Shown here one piece after another: positions 32,764 to 41,324 of a DNA stretch of 64,000 nucleotides. The position numbers were made by a program, and so were the translations under genes. The DNA comes from Ruegeria denitrificans (lineage in GTDB: Bacteria; Pseudomonadota; Alphaproteobacteria; Rhodobacterales; Rhodobacteraceae), in assembly GCF_001458295.1 (NCBI RefSeq), contig NZ_CYUD01000003.1:1-64000 (forward strand), written 5' to 3'. The notes under the pieces were generated by a model. It did no database searches, had not been told where the DNA came from, and worked only from the letters and a program-made list of their open reading frames with translations. How positions within the stretch are numbered: the first letter of the stretch is position 1; every line of letters begins with the position of its first letter.

Positions 32764-33813
32764 GTGATCGACCTGTCCGCAACGGGTATCCGGCTTTCCT
32801 TCGATTTGCAGTTGGGGTTGATTGAGAGCTTCAGTGTGAATGACGGTGGCGCACAGATTTCACCACTGCATCGCGCACCCTGGGTCGGAACAGACGAAGT
32901 TTTGCCCGAAGGCATAGCACCTCATCTGGAAAAGTTGGGCGGTGATTTCTTCTGCGCTCCATTCGGGGCCACCGAGGGGCCATCGCCGCTGCATGGGTGG
33001 CCGCCAAACTCACGTTGGATACTTAAGGAAAAGACGGGCAGCTATCTGTGCGCTGAGCTCGAAAAAACGGTCTTTGGGGCAAGGCTTCAGAAAGAGATTA
33101 CTTTGCATCCGGGGCACCCATTCATCTACCAGCGCCACACGTTCATTGGTGGCGAGGGGTTAGTGCCGGTTGCAAATCATGCCAATGTATCTTTGCCCAA
33201 TGGCGGGATCATTCAAACCTCTCAAAAACAGTGTTGGAGGACACCCAAGGCTGCGCAGGAAGTTGATCCGGCATTGGGTTATTCAGCACTTCGATATCCG
33301 GCTGAAAGCCGAATGTTGACATCATTTCCCGGTAAAGATGGCAGTGTCAACTTGTCCAACTACCCATGGTCTTCACAGAGTGAAGATTTTGCCGTTGGAT
33401 TGGATTCACCTGACGAGCAATTGGGATGGACCGCAGTCATTCGTCCTGTAGAAGGTGACGTATTCCTGTCACTTAAATCGGCTCAAGCTTTGCCGATGAC
33501 AATGCTGTGGCATTCGAACGGTGGTCGATATTATGCTCCCTGGTCGAGCCGGCACTTCGCCTGCCTAGGGATCGAGGAGGGCGCCGCCTTGCCCATTCTG
33601 GGGACCGGCGAAGACAGTTTTCCAGAAGGGCGTGGTGCCATTCACCTGGATCCTCATCGCCAAGTTGAGATTATCCACGTCATCGGTGCGCTCCGTTGGC
33701 GTAGTGGAGCCAGGGTAAGAACCGTCGAAACTCTGGAAAACCAACTTCTGATCCGAAGCACTGAGAATGAGGAGTATCTCGTGCCGTTCGATGTGGATGC
33801 CCTGAATCTTTGA
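32764..33813 (+). CDS. Galactose-mutarotase-like protein
   Basis: 349 residues from GTG 32764 after a very strong purine-rich ribosome site (GGGGGAGGAGGAG). The fold looks like the aldose 1-epimerase/mutarotase beta-sandwich: LHGWPPNSRW with a His, then HTFIGGEGLVPVANHANV with two His residues, and a run of beta-like strands to the end. Catalysis in the family needs a His and a Glu; a Glu such as the one in GIEEGAALP could serve but I cannot confirm it. It is the third gene of the oxygenase unit and may interconvert sugar anomers or simply bind a carbohydrate. Confidence 0.65.
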   Translation: MIDLSATGIRLSFDLQLGLIESFSVNDGGAQISPLHRAPWVGTDEVLPEGIAPHLEKLGGDFFCAPFGATEGPSPLHGWPPNSRWILKEKTGSYLCAELEKTVFGARLQKEITLHPGHPFIYQRHTFIGGEGLVPVANHANVSLPNGGIIQTSQKQCWRTPKAAQEVDPALGYSALRYPAESRMLTSFPGKDGSVNLSNYPWSSQSEDFAVGLDSPDEQLGWTAVIRPVEGDVFLSLKSAQALPMTMLWHSNGGRYYAPWSSRHFACLGIEEGAALPILGTGEDSFPEGRGAIHLDPHRQVEIIHVIGALRWRSGARVRTVETLENQLLIRSTENEEYLVPFDVDALNL

Positions 33814-33953
33814 GCGGATTGGCCGCTTTGGTGGTTATTTGCCGAACTTCGGCGAACGTCTTAACTATACCCAAATTGGCAATAGAGCTTGGTTCGGCGA
33901 AGTTTGCCTTTTTGTTTCTGAATCTCACAGGAGCCTTTCTTACAAGGTCAACA

Positions 33954-34529
33954 ATGGGCATGGTCCGGACTATGAAATTGGAGTTCCAAAGCAAGCGTCT
34001 TCATTTCCGCCCTCTCGTTGAGGGCGATATTGATATTGAATTGGCACTTTGGACTGACCCCGAAGTCGTTCGTTTCATTGCGGGGGAGGTCTCCACTGTC
34101 GAAGAAATCCGCGAACTAATGCCCGTCGTGACAAAGCGCGCTGGTAGCGGCTGCATTGGCATTTGGTGTTTGATTGAAAAAACCACAAACGAAAAAATTG
34201 GCCACGCCGCACTTCTCCCGCTCCCGACCGACGCCGAGGATACAGAGTTTGAAATGCTCCAGAGTGATCAATGGCCAGATCGAGATATTGAGATTGGCTT
34301 CGTCCTAAAGCGGTCAACTTGGGGTGCAGGATATGCGACAGAAGCTTGTGCTCGCCTCGTTGAATTCGCCTTTCTGGAGGCTTCAGTAGAAACTATTTAC
34401 GCAACGACCAATCATCAGAATCTCGCTTCTCAAAACGTTTTAAAGAAATGTGGATTTCAGGATTTAGGCCTTATTCGCGCTTTCGCGGGCCACTATCCTG
34501 GATTCAAGATTGAGCGCCAAAATTATTAA
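33954..34529 (+). CDS. GNAT-family N-acetyltransferase (RimJ-like)
   Basis: 191 residues from ATG 33954, with AAGGT six bases ahead; the frame is open further upstream but that part overlaps the preceding gene's end. It has the RimJ/RimL layout: LHFRPLVEGDIDIELALW at the start, GFVLKRSTWGAGYATEACARLVEFAF (in pieces; the acetyl-CoA loop Trp-Gly-x-Gly-x-Ala), then ATTNHQNLASQNVLKKCGF. It would acetylate an amine or protein N-terminus. It is transcribed alone and has no evident link to either neighbouring pathway. Confidence 0.8.
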   Translation: MGMVRTMKLEFQSKRLHFRPLVEGDIDIELALWTDPEVVRFIAGEVSTVEEIRELMPVVTKRAGSGCIGIWCLIEKTTNEKIGHAALLPLPTDAEDTEFEMLQSDQWPDRDIEIGFVLKRSTWGAGYATEACARLVEFAFLEASVETIYATTNHQNLASQNVLKKCGFQDLGLIRAFAGHYPGFKIERQNY

Positions 34530-34679
34530 GCCCTTGGCGTTCGTCTGTAACTGGATTGCTTGGCTTGAATTGCTGGTTAAGTACGCAAAAGCGAGGCATA
34601 GCTTTGCGACTTTTCTCAATAGGTTTGATCGATATTCTAAGATTATTCCACTTTCTGGAACAAGTTGACCGCTAGTTGT

Positions 34680-35945
34680 TCAGCGTAACTGCGCCAATAC
34701 ATCTTCCGCGGCCCTTAATCCTTCTAGGTGGGCTCCACTGACCGAGCATTGTTGGTTAGGATGCGTCGCTTCACCGGCGAAGTGCACCCACTCAGCATGA
34801 GGCTGGCGTAGGACAGCGCGTTGGTTATGGCCTCCGGGTCTGGCTCCAGCGTAAGAGCCACGCACATAGGGTTCATTCCGCCAGGCGGTCGCGTACCCTT
34901 TGATGAAGTCCTTTCTGATGGCCGTGCCAAAGAAGCCAACCAGAGTCTCGAGCCCGTGTTCTATAGCACTTTCAGGTCCTGCTTTCTGCAAGTCTTTGGA
35001 AAAGCTTCCAGAACTTTCAAAGCTCGTTAGGCCGGTGTTTGAGATGTTGCAAAGAAAACCGCCACCACGGGCCACGCCCGACGCGTCGGGTTCTAAGTGG
35101 TATGTCAGCCAAGCATCGGATTGCACAGGCAACGCATTGGGTTGGAAAAGTAGCCCCGCGTGATTGTAATCGCCCATTGTGACAAGCTCGAGCGCTGCCC
35201 GCCGGTCGGGTCCGAGCGGGGGATCAAAGCGAACGATGTCTTCGGCTAGGACCCCAACGGAAGCTGTTACGACTACGGTGCGAGCTTTAATTTTGCCCTT
35301 AGCCGTCGTTATGTGCACGCCATCCGTGAGAGATTTTATTTCTGTGACTGGGGTGTCCAGTTTGATTGGAAGACCCTGTGCAGTGCATGAAATGAGATGT
35401 CCAAAGCCTTCACGGCAAAACCAGTCGTCACCTCCTTCCCAGGCACTAATGTCTCGCAGCGATGTGTCCGGCAAATCTCTGGCAGTCGACAACGCAAATG
35501 TCATCGCTGCTGTAAAGGACCAAGTTCCCTTGTTTTCCCAAATATCAGCCAGGGACCGATCTGTTGGAATTCCGGTGCTTGACTCAATTTCTGCATCGAT
35601 GCGCGCCGCCTCATTTATAGCGATATGAATTTCATCGACCTCGTCCCAAAGAGCGGCATCATTCTCCAAGCCATATGTCGTCGCGTTGTCCGGGGCCGCA
35701 TAGAGATCAAGACCAAGTGCGAGACCCGGGGCTTTCAGAGCGTTTACATGTTCGGTGTGCATCCAGTGCGCACCCATGTCGAACGGGACACCAAAGATTT
35801 CCGTATCCGTGTGTGTACGCCCTCCAACGCGGTTGGATGCCTCAACGCAGACAACCGAGAGACCCGCCGATTTGAGAGCGCGAGTAGCCGCGATTCCCGC
35901 AGCTCCGGCACCGACGACAACGACGTCAAAGTCATGAGCTTTCAA
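34680..35945 (-). CDS. FAD-dependent amine oxidase (monoamine/polyamine oxidase type)
   Basis: 421 residues from TTG 35945. The N-terminal FAD-binding motif is VVVVGAGAAGIAATRALKSAG followed by the typical EASNRVGGRT. A second conserved piece, FAGEATHPNQQCSVSGAHLEGLRAAE (in pieces), closes the FAD site. It oxidises an amine to an aldehyde or ketone with release of peroxide. It begins the methylated-amine region, convergent with the acetyltransferase gene and upstream, on the same strand, of nothing close; the next minus-strand gene starts 130 bp away. Confidence 0.85.
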   Translation of the reverse strand: MKAHDFDVVVVGAGAAGIAATRALKSAGLSVVCVEASNRVGGRTHTDTEIFGVPFDMGAHWMHTEHVNALKAPGLALGLDLYAAPDNATTYGLENDAALWDEVDEIHIAINEAARIDAEIESSTGIPTDRSLADIWENKGTWSFTAAMTFALSTARDLPDTSLRDISAWEGGDDWFCREGFGHLISCTAQGLPIKLDTPVTEIKSLTDGVHITTAKGKIKARTVVVTASVGVLAEDIVRFDPPLGPDRRAALELVTMGDYNHAGLLFQPNALPVQSDAWLTYHLEPDASGVARGGGFLCNISNTGLTSFESSGSFSKDLQKAGPESAIEHGLETLVGFFGTAIRKDFIKGYATAWRNEPYVRGSYAGARPGGHNQRAVLRQPHAEWVHFAGEATHPNQQCSVSGAHLEGLRAAEDVLAQLR

Positions 35946-36072
35946 TGATTTCGCTCCAACAAATAAAGTGACCTGAGAGACAATTTCCGGAGTGAGCTTT
36001 CGCTTCTTTGGCTTCGTGAGACCTTACAGGGATCTGAATTGTCCAAGAGTTTTGTCATTTGCGCAGAAGCAG

Positions 36073-36336
36073 TCATGCGTCGGTGTTTGAGCTTAAATCG
36101 CGAACAAATTTTGGAATTGAAACGCCCTCATATCTAGCCAGATCGAGCGGATCTTCCGTGTCAAACTTGCTGCATCTTCGGTATACTTCCAGCATCTCGG
36201 CAGAAAGCTTGCCGATCTTAAAAAAATACATCGCTGCAGCATACCTTGTGGCGCCAGAACCAGGCGTTCCGATAGTCGTTGTCAGGAACTGCCTTTGAGT
36301 TTCTGCTTCTGACGATTTGAAAACACCTTTAGTCAC
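36073..36336 (-). CDS. Small partner protein of the Rieske oxygenase (unnamed family)
   Basis: 87 residues, not recognised. The GTG start (36334-36336) overlaps the oxygenase stop, so it is translationally coupled. The sequence is hydrophilic with a Leu/Tyr helix (AEMLEVYRRCSKFDTEDPLDLARYEGV) and no cofactor motif. It is too short for a ring-hydroxylating beta subunit (about 160-190 residues) and has no [2Fe-2S] motif, so it is not the reductase either. It might stabilise or tune the oxygenase. Confidence 0.6.
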   Translation of the reverse strand: MTKGVFKSSEAETQRQFLTTTIGTPGSGATRYAAAMYFFKIGKLSAEMLEVYRRCSKFDTEDPLDLARYEGVSIPKFVRDLSSNTDA

Positions 36337-37553
36337 GATTTCGGCTCTGTGGACAATGCGTCATTCACCGAGGCAACTTCATCCTCTCCGGGCGTTACTT
36401 CAGAGTTATAGATGGGTAGTATTTTCCTCAAATGGTCGTGATGGGAGCGCACGCCGTACTCAAGATCAGAAAGATAGAATCCCTCAAAAGCCTCTGAAGC
36501 CATGGCTTCGTTTGACCATATCGTCAGCTGAATATCTTCTTCCACTGTTTCTCGATCAATCCGTGCGGCAAGGTACCGTGCCGCTTTTTGTTGGCGGTCT
36601 TCGTTTGGGTTTCGGTATGTTGCGCTTCGAAGGATAGACTTTTCTGTCGTGACCGGAAATTCCTGATAAAACAGGGTTGTCTCAGGCGTGACCGCTATTA
36701 CTGCATTCGGAAATATACCGTAGTAGAGCCAAGTTTTGTGCAAATGCTCAGGCAGGTGAGACTGTGGCTTTGTGAATTTCTTGTAGTTGCGAACGGCCCA
36801 CCTACGGCCCTTCGTCGGAGTGAATTTTCCATCGGAGCGTGAGATACCATCGACGTATGGTTCGTCTGCATAGGTCGAGCCATATAAGTCCTGAAGGGCA
36901 GGGTGCGCGAGAGGGACATGATATCCTTCGTTGTCGACATCTCTGATTGATTTCCAGTTTACCGGCGTTTCCTCCGTCCATATCCCGTTCGTCGGAACAT
37001 GTTCGGCCATTTTGTAGGCAGAGATTTCCTGTTCAATCGGGGCAAGAAGTTCCGCTACCGATGGCTGGGGGCCGGGTTTGAAACGGACAAAGACAAAACC
37101 CTGCCAGATTTCCATTTCGATTTCTTTCAGGCCAAACTCGTGCTTGTCGAGATCAGGGAAGGACTCAGGGCGGGCGGCGCCACGCAGCGTTCCATCAAGA
37201 TTGTAGACCCAGCCGTGAAATGGGCAGACCAGAGCGTTCGCACATTTTCCTTGTTCTTTGGACACGAGCCGAGAACCGCGATGACGACAAACGTTTAGAA
37301 ACGCGCGGATGTCCGAATTGTTAGCTTTCAAGATCAGAGCGCGTTCGCCGCACATGTCAAAACACAGGAAGCTACCGGGTTCCGGAATATCCGAAATATG
37401 GCAGGCGATTTGCCAGTGGGTTTTGAAGAGTTCGCTCTTCTCGAGCTCAAGAAGAGCAGTACTGTGGTAGCACCACCCCGGCAGCCCGCGTCTGTCCCAA
37501 TTGGCGGGGACTTCGATGTTTCTGGCTTCGTCACGCATCAGAACAATCCGCAT
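36333..37553 (-). CDS. Rieske ring-hydroxylating-type oxygenase alpha subunit (GbcA / CntA-like)
   Basis: 406 residues. The Rieske ligands are C89-x-H91 and C110-x2-H113. The catalytic iron region NWKSIRDVDNEGYHVPLAHPA supplies the bridging acid and the two His ligands in the order expected for this family, and VEEDIQLTIW has the third ligand Asp. The closest functional relatives in the family act on quaternary ammonium compounds (glycine betaine, carnitine, stachydrine) and cleave an N-methyl group as formaldehyde. Its position beside a polyamine-type transporter, a GcvT-fused dehydrogenase and BetI-like regulators supports a betaine-like substrate. No reductase gene is seen in the window. 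Confidence 0.85.
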   Translation of the reverse strand: MRIVLMRDEARNIEVPANWDRRGLPGWCYHSTALLELEKSELFKTHWQIACHISDIPEPGSFLCFDMCGERALILKANNSDIRAFLNVCRHRGSRLVSKEQGKCANALVCPFHGWVYNLDGTLRGAARPESFPDLDKHEFGLKEIEMEIWQGFVFVRFKPGPQPSVAELLAPIEQEISAYKMAEHVPTNGIWTEETPVNWKSIRDVDNEGYHVPLAHPALQDLYGSTYADEPYVDGISRSDGKFTPTKGRRWAVRNYKKFTKPQSHLPEHLHKTWLYYGIFPNAVIAVTPETTLFYQEFPVTTEKSILRSATYRNPNEDRQQKAARYLAARIDRETVEEDIQLTIWSNEAMASEAFEGFYLSDLEYGVRSHHDHLRKILPIYNSEVTPGEDEVASVNDALSTEPKS

Positions 37554-37690
37554 AGTTTTGACTTGGTCAGTCAGTGTTTCAGCTAGGCAGGCGAATCCAA
37601 GCCTACAATCTTGGTTATTCTATTGGATCAACCACCCTTCGAGTAGTTGTAGGTGTCGCTCAATTTGGTTTGTGCGTCAACATTTTCTGA

Positions 37691-37706
37691 CTGAATGATC
37701 ATTCAG
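37691..37706. promoter_or_regulatory. BetI/TetR-type operator, perfect palindrome
   Basis: CTGAATGATCATTCAG is a perfect 16-bp palindrome, 138 bp before the Rieske oxygenase start. It shares the core TGAATGATCATTCA with the site at 45352 and is close to those at 37857 and 55949. It probably binds one of the BetI-like TetR proteins. Confidence 0.75.
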
Positions 37707-37825
37707 ACGGAGATTCGAAATGAGTCTCGAAGTTGTATTGGTATAGTGATTTCCACCTTATTTGCATAAGTTTTACGCAAATTTAATAGCTTATCGAGAT
37801 ATGATCAAAATTAGATCGGCTTAGC

Positions 37826-37852
37826 TTGACAGTAGCGTTTTCATCATACTAC
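37826..37852 (+). promoter_or_regulatory. Candidate promoter of the transporter operon
   Basis: TTGACA at 37826-37831 and TACTAC at 37847-37852, with a 15-bp spacer, which is short. An operator-like palindrome begins 5 bp after the -10 element, where a bound repressor would block initiation. Confidence 0.3.
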
Positions 37853-37856
37853 CGTT

Positions 37857-37872
37857 CTGAATGACCAGTCAG
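37857..37872. promoter_or_regulatory. BetI/TetR-type operator, degenerate palindrome
   Basis: CTGAATGACCAGTCAG keeps the arms of the site at 37691 with changes near the centre. It lies about 150 bp ahead of the periplasmic binding protein gene. Confidence 0.55.
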
Positions 37873-37883
37873 ATAGAGCTACA

Positions 37884-37911
37884 ATGATTGGAAGGGGATG
37901 ATTGGAAGGGG
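37884..37911 (+). repeat. Tandem 14-bp duplication in the transporter leader
   Basis: ATGATTGGAAGGGG occurs twice without a gap, then a third partial copy ATGGGG. Each unit holds an ATG and a strong ribosome-site-like GGAAGGGG, so the leader could hold short translated frames (for example ATG ATT GGA AGG GGA TGA). Confidence 0.6.
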
Positions 37912-38025
37912 ATGGGGTACTTCATGAGCGTGCCCGCCGTGCAGGGCGCGATCATTCGAAAAATATTTAGCAGATAAAGCAAGCGAAACTGCTGCAGCCA
38001 CCACTCAGGGAGAGGAAGCGAAATT

Positions 38026-39135
38026 ATGAGCTCAATCAGGAAAGTTGCCGGGATTACAGTTTTAGTAGTAACGACTACTGCAATTTCGGGATCAGTATAC
38101 GCGCAAGAGCGTGTGTTGAAGGTTACGAATTGGGGGGAGTACATCGCTGAAGACACAATCGAGAACTTCGAAAAAGAATACGGTATCAAAGTTATCTATG
38201 ATCCGTACGACTCTTCCGAAGCAATCGATGCCAAGTTATTAGCAGGAAACAGCGGGTATGACGTTGTCAGCCATGCCGGTAGTGATACAGCTCGGCTGAT
38301 TAAGGCGGGTATCGTCGCTCCGCTTGATATGTCGAAGCTCGATAACATTAAGCACATCGATCCGGCCATTTTGGAACAGCTGGCCAGCGAGTGGGATCCA
38401 CGCAACCAGCACTTCATTCCGTATATGTGGGGAACGCACGGGGTCACATACAACGAAGAATTGGTGAAAGAGACTTATCCTGACGCCCCCATCGGATCGA
38501 TGGAAATGGTGTTCGACCCTGTGCACATGAAAGAGCTGTCCAAGTGTGGCGTTTCGTTCTTGGATTCCCCGGGCGACATCATTCCAATGGCTTTGGCGCA
38601 TATGGGTTTGGATGCGAACTCCACAAACAAGGAAGACTATGAGAAAGTTGGGGAGATGCTGGCGGAAATTAGGCCGTACATCAAAACCTTCGATAACTAT
38701 GCCTATCAGCGGATGCCTCAGAAAGAGTTCTGTGTCTCAACCACTTGGGGCCCGGATGGTCTTCTTGCGATGTCCGGTGCAGCTGAAGCCGGTACTGGTG
38801 TCGTGCTAGACTTCTTTTTGCCCGAAGGTGATCGCACAGCACAGCTGTGGATCGATGGCTGGCTGATCCCGCAAGACGCTGCCAACAAGGAAGACGCACA
38901 TCTTTTCCTCAACTACATGATGCGACCCGAGGTTGGAGCTAATGATAGTAACTTCACTTGGTATGCGACTGCCAACCTGACAGCCAAACCAATGGTTGAT
39001 GAAGCCGTCACGTCTAGCCCGGCCGCTTTCCCGACATCAGATCAGGTTGCCAAGATGTATACGACTGCGGTTCTTCCTCCCAAGGTCGAGCGTTTGCAGA
39101 CGCGCACCTGGACTGACTTCAAGGCTGGAAATTGA
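38026..39135 (+). CDS. Polyamine-type ABC transporter binding protein (PotF / PotD-like)
   Basis: 369 residues. The signal peptide ends near residue 26 (GSVYAQ). The mature protein begins VLKVTNWGEYIAEDTIENFEKEYGI, the opening of PotD/PotF proteins, and contains YDSSEAIDAKLLAGNSGYDVV, YMWGTHGVTYNEE and LWIDGWLIPQDA (in pieces). It collects a cationic amine in the periplasm. It is the first gene of a four-gene transport operon with a TetR gene at its end. Neighbouring demethylation genes suggest the ligand is a methylated amine or betaine rather than putrescine. Confidence 0.9.
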   Translation: MSSIRKVAGITVLVVTTTAISGSVYAQERVLKVTNWGEYIAEDTIENFEKEYGIKVIYDPYDSSEAIDAKLLAGNSGYDVVSHAGSDTARLIKAGIVAPLDMSKLDNIKHIDPAILEQLASEWDPRNQHFIPYMWGTHGVTYNEELVKETYPDAPIGSMEMVFDPVHMKELSKCGVSFLDSPGDIIPMALAHMGLDANSTNKEDYEKVGEMLAEIRPYIKTFDNYAYQRMPQKEFCVSTTWGPDGLLAMSGAAEAGTGVVLDFFLPEGDRTAQLWIDGWLIPQDAANKEDAHLFLNYMMRPEVGANDSNFTWYATANLTAKPMVDEAVTSSPAAFPTSDQVAKMYTTAVLPPKVERLQTRTWTDFKAGN

Positions 39136-39222
39136 TCCACTCACACTGGCAAGTGCAGTAGCGGTTCCCATTGGATCGCTACTGCACCCTCCAATCCATA
39201 CTGGCAGACTGCGAGGCCCAAA

Positions 39223-40365
39223 TTGACTGTTTCCACAACTGTCAGTGCAGCACCTTGGCTCGAGCAAAAAGAGCAGCAACCCCTAGTTCAAATCAGAGGT
39301 GTAACCAAGAAATACGGTGAAGTGACTGCCGTCGATAACGTCGATCTGGACATCTACAAGGGAGAGTTATTCTGCCTTCTGGGTGGATCGGGATGCGGAA
39401 AGTCGACACTGCTTAGAATGCTTGCAGGGTTTGAGGATTTGAATGCGGGCATGATCACGATCGACGGTGTTGATATGGCCGATGTGCCAGCCTACGAACG
39501 TCCTACTAACATGATGTTCCAAAGCTATGCGTTGTTCCCGCATATGACCGTCGAAAAAAATGTGGCCTTCGGGTTGGAGCAGGACCATGTCCCCAAGTTC
39601 GACTTAGCTGACAGGGTTCACGACATCCTTAAGCTCGTTGAGCTGGAAGATTTCAAAAAGAGAAAACCCAAGCAATTGTCTGGCGGACAACGTCAGCGGG
39701 TCGCGTTGGCGCGGGCCTTAGTCAAACGCCCCAAACTGCTGCTCTTGGATGAACCTTTGGCTGCGCTTGACAAAAAACTGCGTAAGCAAACGCAGTTTGA
39801 GCTCGCCAACATTCAGGACAAGGTCGGTGTCACGTTTATCGTTGTGACACACGATCAGGAAGAAGCAATGACCTTGTCCTCGAGAATGGCTGTCATGGAC
39901 GCGGGTCGTTTCAAGCAGATTGGAACGCCAACAGAGATCTATGAGTTCCCTGAATCCCGCTTTGTCGCTGACTTCATCGGGTCAGCAAATATCTTTGAGG
40001 GCCGGGTAACCGAGGACGGCGCAGACCATGTTCGGGTTGAGACCGGGTTCTGCGAAGTTTTTGTTGATCACGGTCATTCGGTGAAGGTTGGCAGCAGGAT
40101 TTGGGTTGCGCTGAGGCCGGAGAAAATTCGACTTGAGAAATCGGATGAGGTTGCTGAAGGCCCTAACCAGACATCGGCAATTATCGACGACGTTGGGTAT
40201 TTGGGAGAGACATCGATCTACAAGGTAAGGCTTCCCAATGATGAAGTCTTCGACGTCACCATGCCCAACCAATCTCGTCCGACGCATGCCACACAGCGAA
40301 TAACTTGGGAAGACAAGGTGAAAATCAGCTGGGATCCGTCTAGCGCCATGTTGCTCCACTCATGA
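39223..40365 (+). CDS. Polyamine-type ABC transporter ATPase (PotG / PotA-like)
   Basis: 380 residues from TTG 39223 with GAGG 9 bases ahead. Walker A is GGSGCGKST, the Q-loop MMFQSYALFPHMTV, signature LSGGQRQRVALARAL, Walker B LLLLDEPLAALD and the switch His in VVTHDQEEAMT. A TOBE-like C-terminal domain (from about residue 280) is typical of PotA/PotG. It drives the permeases encoded next; its stop overlaps the permease start by 4 bp. Confidence 0.93.
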   Translation: MTVSTTVSAAPWLEQKEQQPLVQIRGVTKKYGEVTAVDNVDLDIYKGELFCLLGGSGCGKSTLLRMLAGFEDLNAGMITIDGVDMADVPAYERPTNMMFQSYALFPHMTVEKNVAFGLEQDHVPKFDLADRVHDILKLVELEDFKKRKPKQLSGGQRQRVALARALVKRPKLLLLDEPLAALDKKLRKQTQFELANIQDKVGVTFIVVTHDQEEAMTLSSRMAVMDAGRFKQIGTPTEIYEFPESRFVADFIGSANIFEGRVTEDGADHVRVETGFCEVFVDHGHSVKVGSRIWVALRPEKIRLEKSDEVAEGPNQTSAIIDDVGYLGETSIYKVRLPNDEVFDVTMPNQSRPTHATQRITWEDKVKISWDPSSAMLLHS

Positions 40366-41324
40366 CGGATTTCACGGAGGATATGCCTGAACCGCTTCCG
40401 GTTAAACAACTGCCGATATCACGCCAATTCATGCGGCGTATTCAAAACAGATGGCGACAGATCGTTACCGTTGTGCCGTTCCTCTGGCTGCTCGTTTTCT
40501 TTCTAGCGCCGTTCTTTATTGTCGCCAAAATAAGCTTGGCCGAACTGGCGATTGCAAGCCCTCCATTCACCAGTTTGATTGAGTGGACGGGCGACGGGAT
40601 CATGACGATCCGTCTGGTGTTCGACAATTTTGTCTACATCTGGGAAGACAGCCTATACTTTGATACTTACGTAAATTCTCTCAAAATTTCAGTGACTTCC
40701 ACGTTCTTGTGTCTCTTGTTTGGTTACCCCATCGCCTACGCAATTGTACGATCGGGGCCAGTCGCGAAGCCGCTTTTGTTGTTTGCTATAATTCTTCCGT
40801 TTTGGACGTCCTTCCTATTGCGTGTTTATTCATGGATGGGCCTGCTTGCAGATCAGGGCACGATCAACAATCTTCTGATAGCACTGGGTATAATCGACGA
40901 GCCAATCCGCATGCTGTACACGGAATTCGCCGTGTATATCGGGATCGTTTATACCTATATGCCATTCATGATCCTGCCGCTCTACGCGAATATGGAGAAG
41001 TTGGACAACAGTCTGAACGAAGCGGCTGCCGATCTTGGGTCCCGGCCAACGAACACTTTTTTCAAAATTACTTTGCCGCTGACGATGCCCGGTATTGTCG
41101 CTGGTTCGTTGTTGGTCTTCATCCCTGCGACCGGGGAGTACGTTATCCCCGACCTGTTGGGGGGCGGGAACGTGCAGATGATTGGTCGGGTTCTCTACAA
41201 CGAATTCTCTAGAAACAGTGATTGGCCGGTCGCTGCGGCGGTGGCGATTGTTCTGCTTATCATTCTAGTGCTGCCCATCATGGTGTTCCAGCACTACCAG
41301 GGCAAAGCATCGGAGGAGCAATAA
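40362..41324 (+). CDS. Polyamine-type ABC transporter permease (PotH / PotB-like)
   Basis: 320 residues, six core membrane helices after a cytoplasmic N-terminus. The EAA loop that contacts the ATPase reads LNEAAADLGSRPTNTFFKITLP (in pieces), and RVYSWMGLLADQGTINNLL is a typical PotH/PotB stretch. ATG 40362 overlaps the ATPase stop (ATGA). It pairs with the next gene's product. Confidence 0.92.
   Translation: MTDFTEDMPEPLPVKQLPISRQFMRRIQNRWRQIVTVVPFLWLLVFFLAPFFIVAKISLAELAIASPPFTSLIEWTGDGIMTIRLVFDNFVYIWEDSLYFDTYVNSLKISVTSTFLCLLFGYPIAYAIVRSGPVAKPLLLFAIILPFWTSFLLRVYSWMGLLADQGTINNLLIALGIIDEPIRMLYTEFAVYIGIVYTYMPFMILPLYANMEKLDNSLNEAAADLGSRPTNTFFKITLPLTMPGIVAGSLLVFIPATGEYVIPDLLGGGNVQMIGRVLYNEFSRNSDWPVAAAVAIVLLIILVLPIMVFQHYQGKASEEQ

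Larger units (their letters stand above)
37554..38025. other. Regulatory gap between the Rieske oxygenase and the transporter operon
   Basis: 472 bases with no gene but clear regulatory content: two TetR-type palindromes (37691 and 37857), a TTGACA element at 37826-37831, and a tandem 14-bp repeat in the transporter leader (37884-37911). Confidence 0.7.
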
